A stretch of DNA of 64,000 bases from Streptomyces liliiviolaceus (GTDB taxonomy: Bacteria > Actinomycetota > Actinomycetes > Streptomycetales > Streptomycetaceae): positions 992,001-1,056,000 of the forward strand of contig NZ_JAGPYQ010000001.1 of NCBI RefSeq assembly GCF_018070025.1, in the 5' to 3' direction. The notes beneath the pieces were generated by a model, which ran no database searches, had not been told where the DNA came from, and was given only the letters and a program-made list of their open reading frames with translations. Every line of letters starts with the position of its first letter. Position 1 is the first letter of the stretch. Of the stretch, positions 50,468 to 58,347 are shown piece by piece. A program made the position numbers and the translations under genes.

Positions 50468-50500
50468 GTTCACCCTGGAGACCCTGCTGGTTCACTTCGT
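50468..50500 (+). promoter_or_regulatory. PHO box 1 in the phoR-phoU gap
   Basis: Three 11-bp direct-repeat units: GTTCACCCTGG, a degenerate AGACCCTGCTG, and GTTCACTTCGT. They match the Streptomyces PhoP unit GTTCACCnnnn. Confidence 0.8.
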
Positions 50501-50553
50501 ACGACCGGGCCGCGCACCCTTCCCACCTGCGGGAAGAGGCCACGTCGCCCAGA

Positions 50554-50586
50554 ATTCACCTGGGTGCCGGTGATGGTTCATTTGAG
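50554..50586 (+). promoter_or_regulatory. PHO box 2 in the phoR-phoU gap
   Basis: ATTCACCTGGG, TGCCGGTGATG and GTTCATTTGAG, 11-bp spaced, closer to phoU. With box 1 this indicates PhoP control of both divergent transcripts. Confidence 0.75.
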
Positions 50587-50682
50587 GGGACGTAAACCGA
50601 CGCGTTCAGGCCGGAGCGTGGGACCGTGGGGTTCACGAGCCCCAGTGAACCTCCGAAGCAGACGTAGGAAAGGGACATCCAG

Positions 50683-51360
50683 ATGCGGGACGCGTACCAC
50701 GAGGAACTTGACTCGATCGGCGAGGGCCTGGTCGAGATGGCCCGCCTCGTCGGATCGGCCATCGGTCGCGCCACGACGGCGATCCTCGACTCCGATCTGA
50801 AGCTCGCGGAGAGCGTGATCGCGGCCGACCAGAAGGTCGACGATCTCCAGCACGACCTTGAGGCACGGGCGATAACCCTGCTGGCCCGGCAGCAGCCCGT
50901 GGCCACGGACCTGCGGATCGTCGTCACCTCGCTCCGTATGTCGGCCGACCTGGAGCGCTCCGGCGACCTCGCCCAGCACGTGGCGAAGCTGGCACGGCTG
51001 CGCTTCCCGGAGCGCGCCATTCCGCAGGACCTGCACGCCACGATCCTGGAGATGGGCCAGCTCGCGCAGCGGCTGATGGCGAAGGCGGCCGAGGTCATCG
51101 TCACCAAGGACGTCGACCTCGCCCTCCAGCTGGAGCAGGACGACGACGCGATGGACCTCCTCCACCGCACGCTCTTCCAGCACCTCCTGGACGACCGCTG
51201 GAAGCACGGCATCGAGACGGCGGTGGACGTGACGCTGCTGGGCCGCTACTACGAGCGCTTCGCGGACCACGCGGTGTCGGTGGCGAACCGTGTGGTGTAC
51301 CTGGTGACGGGCGAGCACGCCGACGAGCTGCAGACCGCTCCGCAGGTCGAGGGCGCGTAA
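50683..51360 (+). CDS. phoU: Phosphate signalling regulator PhoU
   Basis: 225 residues (MRDAYHEELDSIGEGLVEMA), two three-helix-bundle PhoU domains (about 1-105 and 110-215). Conserved metal-site motifs E-x-x-x-D appear in VAADQKVDDLQHDLEAR-like form (IAADQKVDDLQ) and YYERFADHAVSVANRVVYLV. PhoU restrains PhoR signalling when phosphate is ample. It is divergent from phoRP with PHO boxes between. Confidence 0.95.
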   Translation: MRDAYHEELDSIGEGLVEMARLVGSAIGRATTAILDSDLKLAESVIAADQKVDDLQHDLEARAITLLARQQPVATDLRIVVTSLRMSADLERSGDLAQHVAKLARLRFPERAIPQDLHATILEMGQLAQRLMAKAAEVIVTKDVDLALQLEQDDDAMDLLHRTLFQHLLDDRWKHGIETAVDVTLLGRYYERFADHAVSVANRVVYLVTGEHADELQTAPQVEGA

Positions 51361-51375
51361 GGCGTCCAGGGCGGG

Positions 51376-51520
51376 TGGAGGTGCGGCCGGTGGCTGTGTG
51401 GCCTGTGGTTGTGTGGCCTGTGGCTGTGTGACCGGCCGTGGGTCGGGCTGCGGGTCGGCTGGCCGTGGGTCCGGCTGCGGTTCGGTCGGCCGTGGGTCGG
51501 GCTGTGGGTGGGCCGGGCCT
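51376..51520 (+). repeat. 15-bp and 27-bp tandem repeats after phoU
   Basis: First about three 15-base units like GTGGCTGTGTGGCCT, then three 27-base units beginning GGCCGTGGGTCGGGCTGCGG. They occupy most of the gap between phoU and the Cys-rich peptide gene; no gene is supportable there. Confidence 0.7.
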
Positions 51521-51638
51521 CGGCCGCGAGGGGGCGCATCGGGTGCGGGCAGGGGCGCGAAAGCCTCAGTGCGCCGTTGATGCGCCCGGCCTCGGGGGAA
51601 TGCAATGGGAGTAGGCACAAGCCTTCGAGGAGGGACCC

Positions 51639-51791
51639 ATGGCCGATTCCCCCACCACGCCCGACCCGACCCAGGAACGCGAGACGCAGCAGCCAGTCGA
51701 GATCAAGAGCCTGCCGCTCTTCGGCGCCTGCGGCTGCGGCTCGGGCTGCGGATGCGGGTGCCAGTCCGGCAATCCCTGTCAGTGCGGCTGA
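51639..51791 (+). CDS. Fifty-residue Cys-rich peptide
   Basis: Product starts MADSPTTPDPTQERETQQPV and ends with a Gly/Cys tail holding eight cysteines in the last 20 residues: CGCGSGCGCGCQSGNPCQCG. The first half is hydrophilic. A clear ribosome site GAGGAGGG precedes the ATG and a strong terminator follows 27 bp after the stop, so a dedicated transcript is likely. The cysteine spacing suggests metal binding or an oxidised peptide. It has no signal sequence and no biosynthetic enzymes nearby, so a metal-buffer role is likelier than a modified peptide. Confidence 0.75.
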   Translation: MADSPTTPDPTQERETQQPVEIKSLPLFGACGCGSGCGCGCQSGNPCQCG

Positions 51792-51817
51792 GGCGTCTGC
51801 GGCGTCACCCGTGAACG

Positions 51818-51852
51818 CGGAAGGGCCCCGCTTCAGGTGCGGGGCCCTTCCG
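51818..51852. terminator. Hairpin terminator after the Cys-rich peptide gene
   Basis: CGGAAGGGCCCCGC and its exact complement, 14-bp stem with a 7-base loop; also 35 bp beyond the stop of the convergent cell-wall protein gene. Confidence 0.85.
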
Positions 51853-51886
51853 TTCGTTCATCGGTTCATGCGCCGGCGGGCGGCGG

Positions 51887-53911
51887 CTACCGATTGGTGG
51901 TGCGCACCGCGTCCAGGTTCGGCTGCGGGGCCGCGGTACCGGTCGCCCGCTGCGCGGTGTCGCTCACCGCGCCGGGGGCTGCCGAGCGCGCGGTCGCCTG
52001 CGCCGGGGTGACACCGTCGTAGTACGGCCGGTACTCCACCAGCGAGCTGCCCGCGCTGATCGCGGAGCCCGCCGCGGTCAGCTCGGCCGCGGAGACCGAG
52101 CCGGTGCCGCCGAAGGCGATGACGGAGTTGACGCCGGCCGCCTGCTGACGCAGATAGGTGGCGCTCGTCTCCGACAGGGTCGTCTCGTCGGTCCACAGGA
52201 CCGGGCCGTAGTGGAGCATGCCGGTGCTCGCGGAGACCCCGCCGCGCCAGCTGTCCGTCCAGGCCAGGCCGACCTGGAACGGGGAGCTCCACCAGAACCG
52301 CGCCAGCTCGGCCGACGTACCGTCGTGGCCGCTGCCGCTGATCGGGTAGTACGAGTAGGTGTCGGGCCAGTTGGAGAAGGACGTGTGCGTGAGCGCGTAC
52401 TTCGCCGAGGTGCCGACCGGGACGACCATGGTCCGGTCGGGGTCGATCGAGTTGAGGTACGACTTCACCGACGACGACAGGGTGTTGCCCTGGTTGAGGA
52501 CGACCGTGCCCTTGCCGCCCGCGCCCAGGGCACCCGCCGCAGCGGAGGCCGCGATCGCCGAGTGGTAGTCGGTGCCGGTGGCGATGAACACGTACTCCGG
52601 AGAGCTCGTGACGGCCTTGGCGACCGCCACGGAGGTGGAGTAGCGCGAGGTGCCGGACAGCCGCTTCGGGGTGAAGCCGAGCGAGCTGACCTTGGTCGCG
52701 ACCGCGCTGGACAGGATGTCCGTGCCGCCGACCAGGTAGACCGTGGCGCCGGGCTTCAGCGCGCGCTTCAGCTCGTTCTGGACACCGGCCGACACCGAGG
52801 TCTTCGACGTCATCAGCAGGGGGCCCAGTTTCTGGCCGGCGAGGGTCTGCCCTGTCAGGGCGTAGGACGGGCTGTCCTTGCTGATGAGGACGGCGGTCTT
52901 CGCGTCGATCAGACCGGGCTCGCTCTGGCCCGTCGTGTTCCAGGTCCAGCGGGACGCGGCGACGTTCGTGGCGTACGAGTCGGCGCCCCAGACCCGGCCC
53001 ACGCCCTGGCTGCGCAGCGGCTGCCAGGCGGGGTCGAGGACCGATGACGTACCCGGCGGGAGCGCCACCTTGGTGATGTCGCCGGTGGCGACGTCGACGA
53101 TGCGCGGAATGGCCACGTCCTCGTCGGTGCCGTTGGTGACGACGATCCGGGTGCCGGTGGGCGACCAGGCCGGGGCGTACGCGGCGTCGGTGAAGGTGAG
53201 CTGGCGCTCGCCGGTGCCGTCGGTGTTGACGACGAAGAGCCGGCTCAGGCCGTCCGCCTCACGGACGAAGGCGACCTGGGTGCCGTCGGGCGAGATCGCG
53301 GGGTTGGTGCCGGAGTCGGCGAGCTTCGTGAAGCCGCCGGTGGCGTTCTCCCAGAGCCAGATGGCCGAGCCGGTCGGTGATCCGCAGGTGTCGCCGGTGC
53401 GGACGAAGGCGACCAGGCCGTTGATCGACGCGCTGGGCTGACGGTCGCAGCCGTCCTCCGCGGTGGAGAACAGCGGCTGGGCGTAACGGGAGCCGTCCGA
53501 GGACGCGTACCGGAGGCGACCGCCGCCGGAGTACACGACCGTCTGCCCCGAGCCCAGGAACGTCGGGTGGCCGACGCTGGTCATCGAGCCCTGCTCCTGG
53601 ATCTTGACCAGGGTGGAACCGGTGTAGCGGCGGGTCTCGACCCGGTTGTCCTTCACGTACGCGACCCGGCTGCCGTCGGGCGACCAGGCAGGCTGGCGGG
53701 CCTCGGCGAGGAAGTCGGTGTACGTGCTGCTGCCGGGTTCCTGCGTCTGCATGACGTTACGGGCGCCGTTGACGAACGTCAGCTTGCCGTCGGCGGCCTG
53801 CCAGGTGACGGGTTCCACCGCGACCGCGCCGGGCGTGGCGGTCGCCATGCCCGCGGCCACGGCGACGACGGTGCCCAGTGCCGCGAGCACGCGGCGTCTG
53901 TGAATCTTCAT
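51887..53911 (-). CDS. Secreted TolB-like beta-propeller and cell-wall-binding repeat 2 protein
   Basis: 674 residues from the ATG at 53911. Signal peptide MKIHRRRVLAALGTVVAVAA is followed by WD40-like TolB blades (QPAWSPDGSRVAYVKD, NPAISPDGTQVAFVRE, APAWSPTGTRIVVTNG) in the first half. The second half has CWB2 (PF04122) repeats: VWGADSYATNVAASRWTW, RLSGTSRYSTSVAVAKAV and a third degenerate copy. CWB2 repeats anchor proteins to wall glycans in Gram-positives. Likely an exported, wall-attached protein of unknown ligand. Confidence 0.9.
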   Translation of the reverse strand: MKIHRRRVLAALGTVVAVAAGMATATPGAVAVEPVTWQAADGKLTFVNGARNVMQTQEPGSSTYTDFLAEARQPAWSPDGSRVAYVKDNRVETRRYTGSTLVKIQEQGSMTSVGHPTFLGSGQTVVYSGGGRLRYASSDGSRYAQPLFSTAEDGCDRQPSASINGLVAFVRTGDTCGSPTGSAIWLWENATGGFTKLADSGTNPAISPDGTQVAFVREADGLSRLFVVNTDGTGERQLTFTDAAYAPAWSPTGTRIVVTNGTDEDVAIPRIVDVATGDITKVALPPGTSSVLDPAWQPLRSQGVGRVWGADSYATNVAASRWTWNTTGQSEPGLIDAKTAVLISKDSPSYALTGQTLAGQKLGPLLMTSKTSVSAGVQNELKRALKPGATVYLVGGTDILSSAVATKVSSLGFTPKRLSGTSRYSTSVAVAKAVTSSPEYVFIATGTDYHSAIAASAAAGALGAGGKGTVVLNQGNTLSSSVKSYLNSIDPDRTMVVPVGTSAKYALTHTSFSNWPDTYSYYPISGSGHDGTSAELARFWWSSPFQVGLAWTDSWRGGVSASTGMLHYGPVLWTDETTLSETSATYLRQQAAGVNSVIAFGGTGSVSAAELTAAGSAISAGSSLVEYRPYYDGVTPAQATARSAAPGAVSDTAQRATGTAAPQPNLDAVRTTNR

Positions 53912-54081
53912 GTGCCCCCACAAGAATGCCGAAAGATTGCGATCCCGAAGGCGCTGCCGGAAGCGGCGCCAAGGGTGCTGAAAAGGGCTGCCGTTCGCCT
54001 CCCCGACGTGGAACGGACACTTCACGTTCTCCACGACAGCTGGGTCACTGTAGCGGCACACATGATCGGAAAGGAACAGCT

Positions 54082-54597
54082 TTGAACGACCGTTGCGAGG
54101 ACGGGCGTCCCGTTCTCTTCCTCGACATCGACGGCCCGCTCATCCCGTTCGGCCCGTCGGCCGGCGGAGGCTCCCCTGCTCCCCCTCCTCCGGGGAACCC
54201 ACTGCTCGGACGGCTCGACCCCACCGTCGGGCCACGCCTCCTGGCGCTGGGATGCGACCTGGTGTGGGCGACGACCTGGTTGGACGACGCGAACGAGGTG
54301 GTCGCTCCACGGATCGGGCTGCCGGTACTGCCGGTACTGAGGTGGCCGGACACGTCCGCCGACGAGGGTCCGCGCGGCCTGCACTGGAAGACCCGGCACA
54401 TCCTCGACCGGGCCGGCCGCCGCCCGTTCATCTGGGTCGACGACGAGATCGGCGCCATGGACCGCCTCTGGGTCGACGCACAGCGCCGGGAGCCGTCGTT
54501 GCTTCACCGCGTCGACCCGGGCGTGGGCCTGGTCGACGACGATTTCGCGGTGCTCGCGGAGTGGCTTCGTAGCGTGGGGCACCAGGGAGTGTCCTAG
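54082..54597 (+). CDS. HAD-like hydrolase domain protein
   Basis: 171 residues from a TTG start at 54082, preceded by AAAGGAA at suitable spacing; no ATG or GTG is better placed. Motif I DGRPVLFLDIDGPLIPFG (Asp-x-Asp) lies at the N-terminus, the WATTWLDDAN segment corresponds to motif II, and FIWVDDEIG to the last acidic motif. Such small HAD proteins in actinobacteria have no assigned substrate. It is followed after 10 bp by a P-loop kinase gene, probably co-transcribed. Confidence 0.82.
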   Translation: MNDRCEDGRPVLFLDIDGPLIPFGPSAGGGSPAPPPPGNPLLGRLDPTVGPRLLALGCDLVWATTWLDDANEVVAPRIGLPVLPVLRWPDTSADEGPRGLHWKTRHILDRAGRRPFIWVDDEIGAMDRLWVDAQRREPSLLHRVDPGVGLVDDDFAVLAEWLRSVGHQGVS

Positions 54598-54607
54598 CGT
54601 TGAGGCC

Positions 54608-55138
54608 ATGATCGTATGGCTCAACGGCACCCATGGCGCGGGCAAGACGACGACCAGCGCGCTCGTGCGGCAACTGATTCCGGATGCGCGGGTGTTCGAC
54701 GCGGAGAAGGTCGGCGAGACGCTCATGGACATCACGCCGGGGCTGCCCGGCCCCGGGGCGGACAACTTCCAGCACTGGCCGCCGTGGCGACCGCTCGTCG
54801 TCGAGACCGCGCGGCGGGTACTGGACTACGCCGGGGGCGTTCTGGTGATGCCCATGACCGTGCTGGTGGAGCAGTACTGGCGCGAGATCAGCACGGGCCT
54901 CGCGCAACACGCCATTCCTGTACGGCACTTCGTGCTCCACGCCGACCAGGACACCCTGCGCGGACGCATCGCGGGCGACACCGTTCTCGGCCCCGACTCC
55001 CCGTTCCGCCTCGCACACCTTGAGCCCTACGCGGAGGCGGCCCGCACCTGGCTGCACGCCGAGGCCGAGGTCGTCGACACGACGCACCTCACGCCGGCGG
55101 AAGCGGCTGCGCGGATCGCGGAGGCGGTCAAGAACTGA
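54608..55138 (+). CDS. P-loop NTPase/kinase, TmrB-like
   Basis: 176 residues (MIVWLNGTHGAGKTTTSALV). Walker A GTHGAGKTT at 7-15 and a LID-like region near RHFVLHADQDTLRGRI fit small nucleoside/antibiotic kinases of the zeta-toxin/TmrB group. TmrB gives tunicamycin resistance in Bacillus; a resistance role here is only a possibility. It ends near a 180-bp stretch without a clear gene. Confidence 0.82.
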   Translation: MIVWLNGTHGAGKTTTSALVRQLIPDARVFDAEKVGETLMDITPGLPGPGADNFQHWPPWRPLVVETARRVLDYAGGVLVMPMTVLVEQYWREISTGLAQHAIPVRHFVLHADQDTLRGRIAGDTVLGPDSPFRLAHLEPYAEAARTWLHAEAEVVDTTHLTPAEAAARIAEAVKN

Positions 55139-55319
55139 GACGCGCCTGCGTCCTCCGCGCTCCGGCCGCGCTACGGCTGGGCTGGCTTCTGAGCACGGTC
55201 CTCGCCGGGATCGTGGTCGTCGGAGGCTGGGCAGCCCGGCAGTACAAGAACACGAACGCCGCTGACCACCAGCACCTCGCCCCCTCCTCCTCCCCCACCC
55301 CCGCTGTCTCCGCGGCCTG

Positions 55320-55736
55320 CTACCAGTCCCGCCAGTCATCCGTGATCTCGGTACGGTCGATGCCTCGCCGCGCCGCCAGGGCAGGGACGTCGATGCCGTG
55401 TTCGGTCAGGGTCTGATCGATGTACAGGCACAACTCCTCCCGCTCCTGGGTCTCGTAACCGGCGCCGCCGTGCTCCTCGTTGATGTCGTTCAGCGCCAGA
55501 ACGACGTGCTTGATCGCTTCGAAGACCCGCTCGCCGTCACTGTCCTCATCACCGTCCTTGCGCAGCCCCCGCACAGCGGACTCGAACGCGCCCAGCGCCT
55601 TCTCCGTCGCGGACAGCAGCGATTCGGGGAAGAGCTGGGACATGAAGGCATCGCTCGGGTCACGCGCCCCGGAGGCAAGCTCCCTTGCCTCGCCGTCGAC
55701 ACGCGCCCGCCAGGATGTGGATGGTCTGATGGCCAT
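55320..55736 (-). CDS. Hypothetical acidic protein
   Basis: 138 residues from the ATG at 55736 (MAIRPSTSWRARVDGEAREL). Acidic and helical, with DGERVFEAIKHVVLALNDIN and a C-terminal EREELCLYIDQTLTEHGIDV. No signal or membrane segment. The composition resembles cytoplasmic immunity-type proteins of contact-dependent systems, but no toxin gene adjoins, so this is not claimed. Family not recognised. Confidence 0.72.
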   Translation of the reverse strand: MAIRPSTSWRARVDGEARELASGARDPSDAFMSQLFPESLLSATEKALGAFESAVRGLRKDGDEDSDGERVFEAIKHVVLALNDINEEHGGAGYETQEREELCLYIDQTLTEHGIDVPALAARRGIDRTEITDDWRDW

Positions 55737-55809
55737 GCCCAGGACGGTAGCCCCCGGCACTGACACACCCGTTTTCGCACGGCTGTCGAGTCGCACCGAG
55801 GGGGTAGTA

Positions 55810-56442
55810 CTACGGCCGACGGCCGGCGCCGAGGGTCGGAACGGGCTGTACGGGGTGGCTGCCACCGGAGCCGTGACGTGCGGCCAGCAGGCGCTTGCGG
55901 TGGCTTCTGCGGCGGAGGGCGGTGACGAGAGCGATCGCGGCGCCGACGGCGATTCCGAGCATCGGGAGGAGGAGGGCCAGCAGCAGCCAGGCTCCGAAGG
56001 TGACGAACCCTCCGGGGTCCCCGATGGCGTACTGGGACGGCCCCTTGGAGGTGCAGGTGACCGTGTACTCGCCTGCCCGCGACACGTCGATGGCGCGCAG
56101 GGGGTTCCAGGTCTCATCGCGGGTGAGGAACACGTCGATCCCCGGATCGGTGAGACGGGGCTCGCCCGGACCGCTGATCCCGCACTTCTGGTCGGCGGAC
56201 GGTCCCCGCTCCTCGATCCAGATCGCCTTCTCGTGCTCCGGATCGAGCCGCAGCGTGACGGAGTCCCCGTCGGCGAACTGGTTGCCCGTGTCCACCGCGT
56301 CGACCACGTTCTTGAACCGGTACACACCGACGACCATGCCCAGCACGATCAGAACGACGGCGATCGCGGCCGCAACCGCATACCAGCGACGTCCGGGGCG
56401 AAGCTCGTCCGCCGATATCCGCGGCGACGGGGAGGGCTGCAT
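55810..56442 (-). CDS. Two-helix membrane protein of unknown function
   Basis: 210 residues from the ATG at 56442 (MQPSPSPRISADELRPGRRW); a GTG at 56448 is an alternative. Membrane helices are WYAVAAAIAVVLIVLGMVVG (near 20-40) and FGAWLLLALLLPMLGIAVGA (near 150-170). The large loop between has two cysteines (KCGISGPG and VTCTSKG) and is likely extracytoplasmic and disulphide-bonded. No family recognised. Confidence 0.75.
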   Translation of the reverse strand: MQPSPSPRISADELRPGRRWYAVAAAIAVVLIVLGMVVGVYRFKNVVDAVDTGNQFADGDSVTLRLDPEHEKAIWIEERGPSADQKCGISGPGEPRLTDPGIDVFLTRDETWNPLRAIDVSRAGEYTVTCTSKGPSQYAIGDPGGFVTFGAWLLLALLLPMLGIAVGAAIALVTALRRRSHRKRLLAARHGSGGSHPVQPVPTLGAGRRP

Positions 56443-56570
56443 CGCCACACCTTAGATCGCCTGGGCAAGGGCCGGCCGAGGAGCCGCCGCAGCGGGCGGA
56501 CTTCGGCGCTCCGACCTCGGCGACGACTCCGCCGCCGCCTGACCCGCCGCAGCGCGGTGGGCGGATGCGC

Positions 56571-57107
56571 TCAGGGCAGGACGGGCCGCTCAGGAGGCGC
56601 GATGTCGGAGGCTGCGGGCCGCGACGGCATGGGCACCCCACATGCCTTCCCCAACGCGTCGAACACGATCCCCGCTCCCTCGGGGACCTCCCCCGCACTC
56701 AGCGTCATCTCCCAGCCGTTCTTCACCATGTGCCAGCCCAGGCCACCGTCTTCGGACGGTATCCGCTCCAGGTGTCCCCAGCCCCGTGCTTTCAGCACGG
56801 CCAACACCGAGTCCACGGCCGCACGCTTCGGCGCGTCCTCGGTCATCAAGACCCCCACCACGCGGCACGGATTGCCCAGCTTGCTCATGTCGGGGAAACT
56901 CAGCCGTCCGTTCCCCGCGTCCTCGACCGCAGACCGGACATCCCCCTGTACGGCATCGACGGTCAGCTCGTCCTCGGCCGCCTTCTCCGCCGTGCGCGCA
57001 GTCGTCGTCGCCCGCTCACCTGCTGCGCCGGCGCTGTCACCGCCGCCACAACCTGTCAGCGCCGTCATCACCGCTATCGCGGCCACGGCCACGGCCACCC
57101 CACGCAT
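56571..57107 (-). CDS. Small lipoprotein of unknown function
   Basis: 178 residues from the ATG at 57107. Signal MRGVAVAVAAIAVMTALTGC with lipobox LTGC, then a Gly/Ala linker and a soluble domain (DPSAVEDAGN-like acidic region, NPCRVVGVLMTEDAPKRAAV, GGLGWHMVKNGWEMTLSAGE). One further Cys near the C-terminus may pair with that in NPCR. Unknown function, same strand as the membrane-protein gene downstream. Confidence 0.78.
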   Translation of the reverse strand: MRGVAVAVAAIAVMTALTGCGGGDSAGAAGERATTTARTAEKAAEDELTVDAVQGDVRSAVEDAGNGRLSFPDMSKLGNPCRVVGVLMTEDAPKRAAVDSVLAVLKARGWGHLERIPSEDGGLGWHMVKNGWEMTLSAGEVPEGAGIVFDALGKACGVPMPSRPAASDIAPPERPVLP

Positions 57108-57322
57108 GTGTCCTGCCTTCGCGTTGTTTCGTGTGCCGTGGAGTGTCACACACAAACGACCACACGAACGCCGCAGGTCAGGCGGCAGAAACCCATGACG
57201 CATCAGGCCGTGCCGCAGACTCCGCGCTCCGACTCATGCCCGCCCGACAACTCCCGGTCACGCCAAGGGCGGCCGCTCGCCTCGGAAGACGCTGCGGCAC
57301 CTGCGGCCCCCAGGCCATGAAA

Positions 57323-57361
57323 ATGCCTCCCATCCGCGCCGTATGCGCAGGTGGGAGGCAT
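57323..57361. terminator. Hairpin after gpmA
   Basis: ATGCCTCCCA and TGGGAGGCAT arms around an inner GCGC-pairing loop, beginning 12 bp beyond the gpmA stop. Confidence 0.75.
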
Positions 57362-57372
57362 GATCAGGAAAG

Positions 57373-58134
57373 CTACTTCTTCTTGCCCTGGTTCTTGACA
57401 GCCTCGATCGCCGCCGCGGCCGCCGCCGGGTCCAGGTATGTGCCGCCCGGGGTCACCGGCTTGAAGGACGCGTCCAGTTCGTACGCGAGCGGGATGCCCG
57501 TCGGGATGTTCAGGCCCGCGATGTCCGCGTCCGAGACTCCGTCGAGGTGCTTGACGAGGGCGCGCAGCGAGTTGCCGTGGGCCGCGACCAGGACCGTGCG
57601 GCCGGCCAGGAGGTCCGGGACGATGCCGTCGTACCAGTAGGGGAGCATGCGGACGACGACGTCCTTCAGGCACTCCGTGCGCGGGCGCAGCTCCGGCGGG
57701 ATCGTCGCGTAGCGCGGGTCGTCCGACTGCGAGAACTCCGTGCCGTCCTCAAGCGGGGGCGGCGGCGTGTCGTACGAGCGGCGCCACAGCATGAACTGCT
57801 CCTCGCCGAACTCCGCGAGGGTCTGCGCCTTGTCCTTGCCCTGCAGTGCGCCGTAGTGCCGCTCGTTCAGGCGCCAGCTGCGGTGGACCGGGATCCAGTG
57901 GCGGTCCGCCGATTCGAGGGAGAGCTGCGCCGTGCGGATCGCGCGCTTCTGGAGCGAGGTGTGGACGACGTCGGGCAGCAGGCCGGCGTCCTTGAGCAGC
58001 TCACCGCCGCGTACTGCCTCCTTCTCGCCCTTCTCGTTGAGGTTGACGTCCACCCAGCCGGTGAACAGGTTCTTCGCGTTCCATTCGCTCTCGCCGTGGC
58101 GGAGGAGGATCAGCTTGTACGGTGCGTCGGCCAT
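57373..58134 (-). CDS. gpmA: 2,3-bisphosphoglycerate-dependent phosphoglycerate mutase
   Basis: 253 residues. The phosphohistidine motif [12 protein letters not shown] is at 8-19, the second His lies in [16 protein letters not shown], and the conserved Glu in [15 protein letters not shown]. It interconverts 3- and 2-phosphoglycerate in glycolysis. The length is standard. A hairpin terminator follows; the upstream gap to the divergent MFS gene is about 210 bp. Confidence 0.95.
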   Translation of the reverse strand: MADAPYKLILLRHGESEWNAKNLFTGWVDVNLNEKGEKEAVRGGELLKDAGLLPDVVHTSLQKRAIRTAQLSLESADRHWIPVHRSWRLNERHYGALQGKDKAQTLAEFGEEQFMLWRRSYDTPPPPLEDGTEFSQSDDPRYATIPPELRPRTECLKDVVVRMLPYWYDGIVPDLLAGRTVLVAAHGNSLRALVKHLDGVSDADIAGLNIPTGIPLAYELDASFKPVTPGGTYLDPAAAAAAIEAVKNQGKKK

Positions 58135-58347
58135 GGCCCCGAGCGTAATCGAAGCCCCCGATCGGCCGCTCGCCCGCCCGGCACCCGGACACCCGCACCC
58201 GCCCCGCCCCAGCCCACCCCCGATACTTGACGACTTCTGTTAATTGAGTGGCAGCCGCCCGGCCCGCCCTCGTAATTTGTGCTCGCCGTACGCACCACTT
58301 ACATGAGCCGCGCTCGTCGGAAGCGCTCATCAGACCTGGGAGTCCCC

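Noticed and set aside
55213..55416. 67-residue plus-strand protein with a short hydrophobic start
   Set aside because: Overlaps the 3' end of the antisense gene at 55320-55736 and has no ribosome site or conserved feature.
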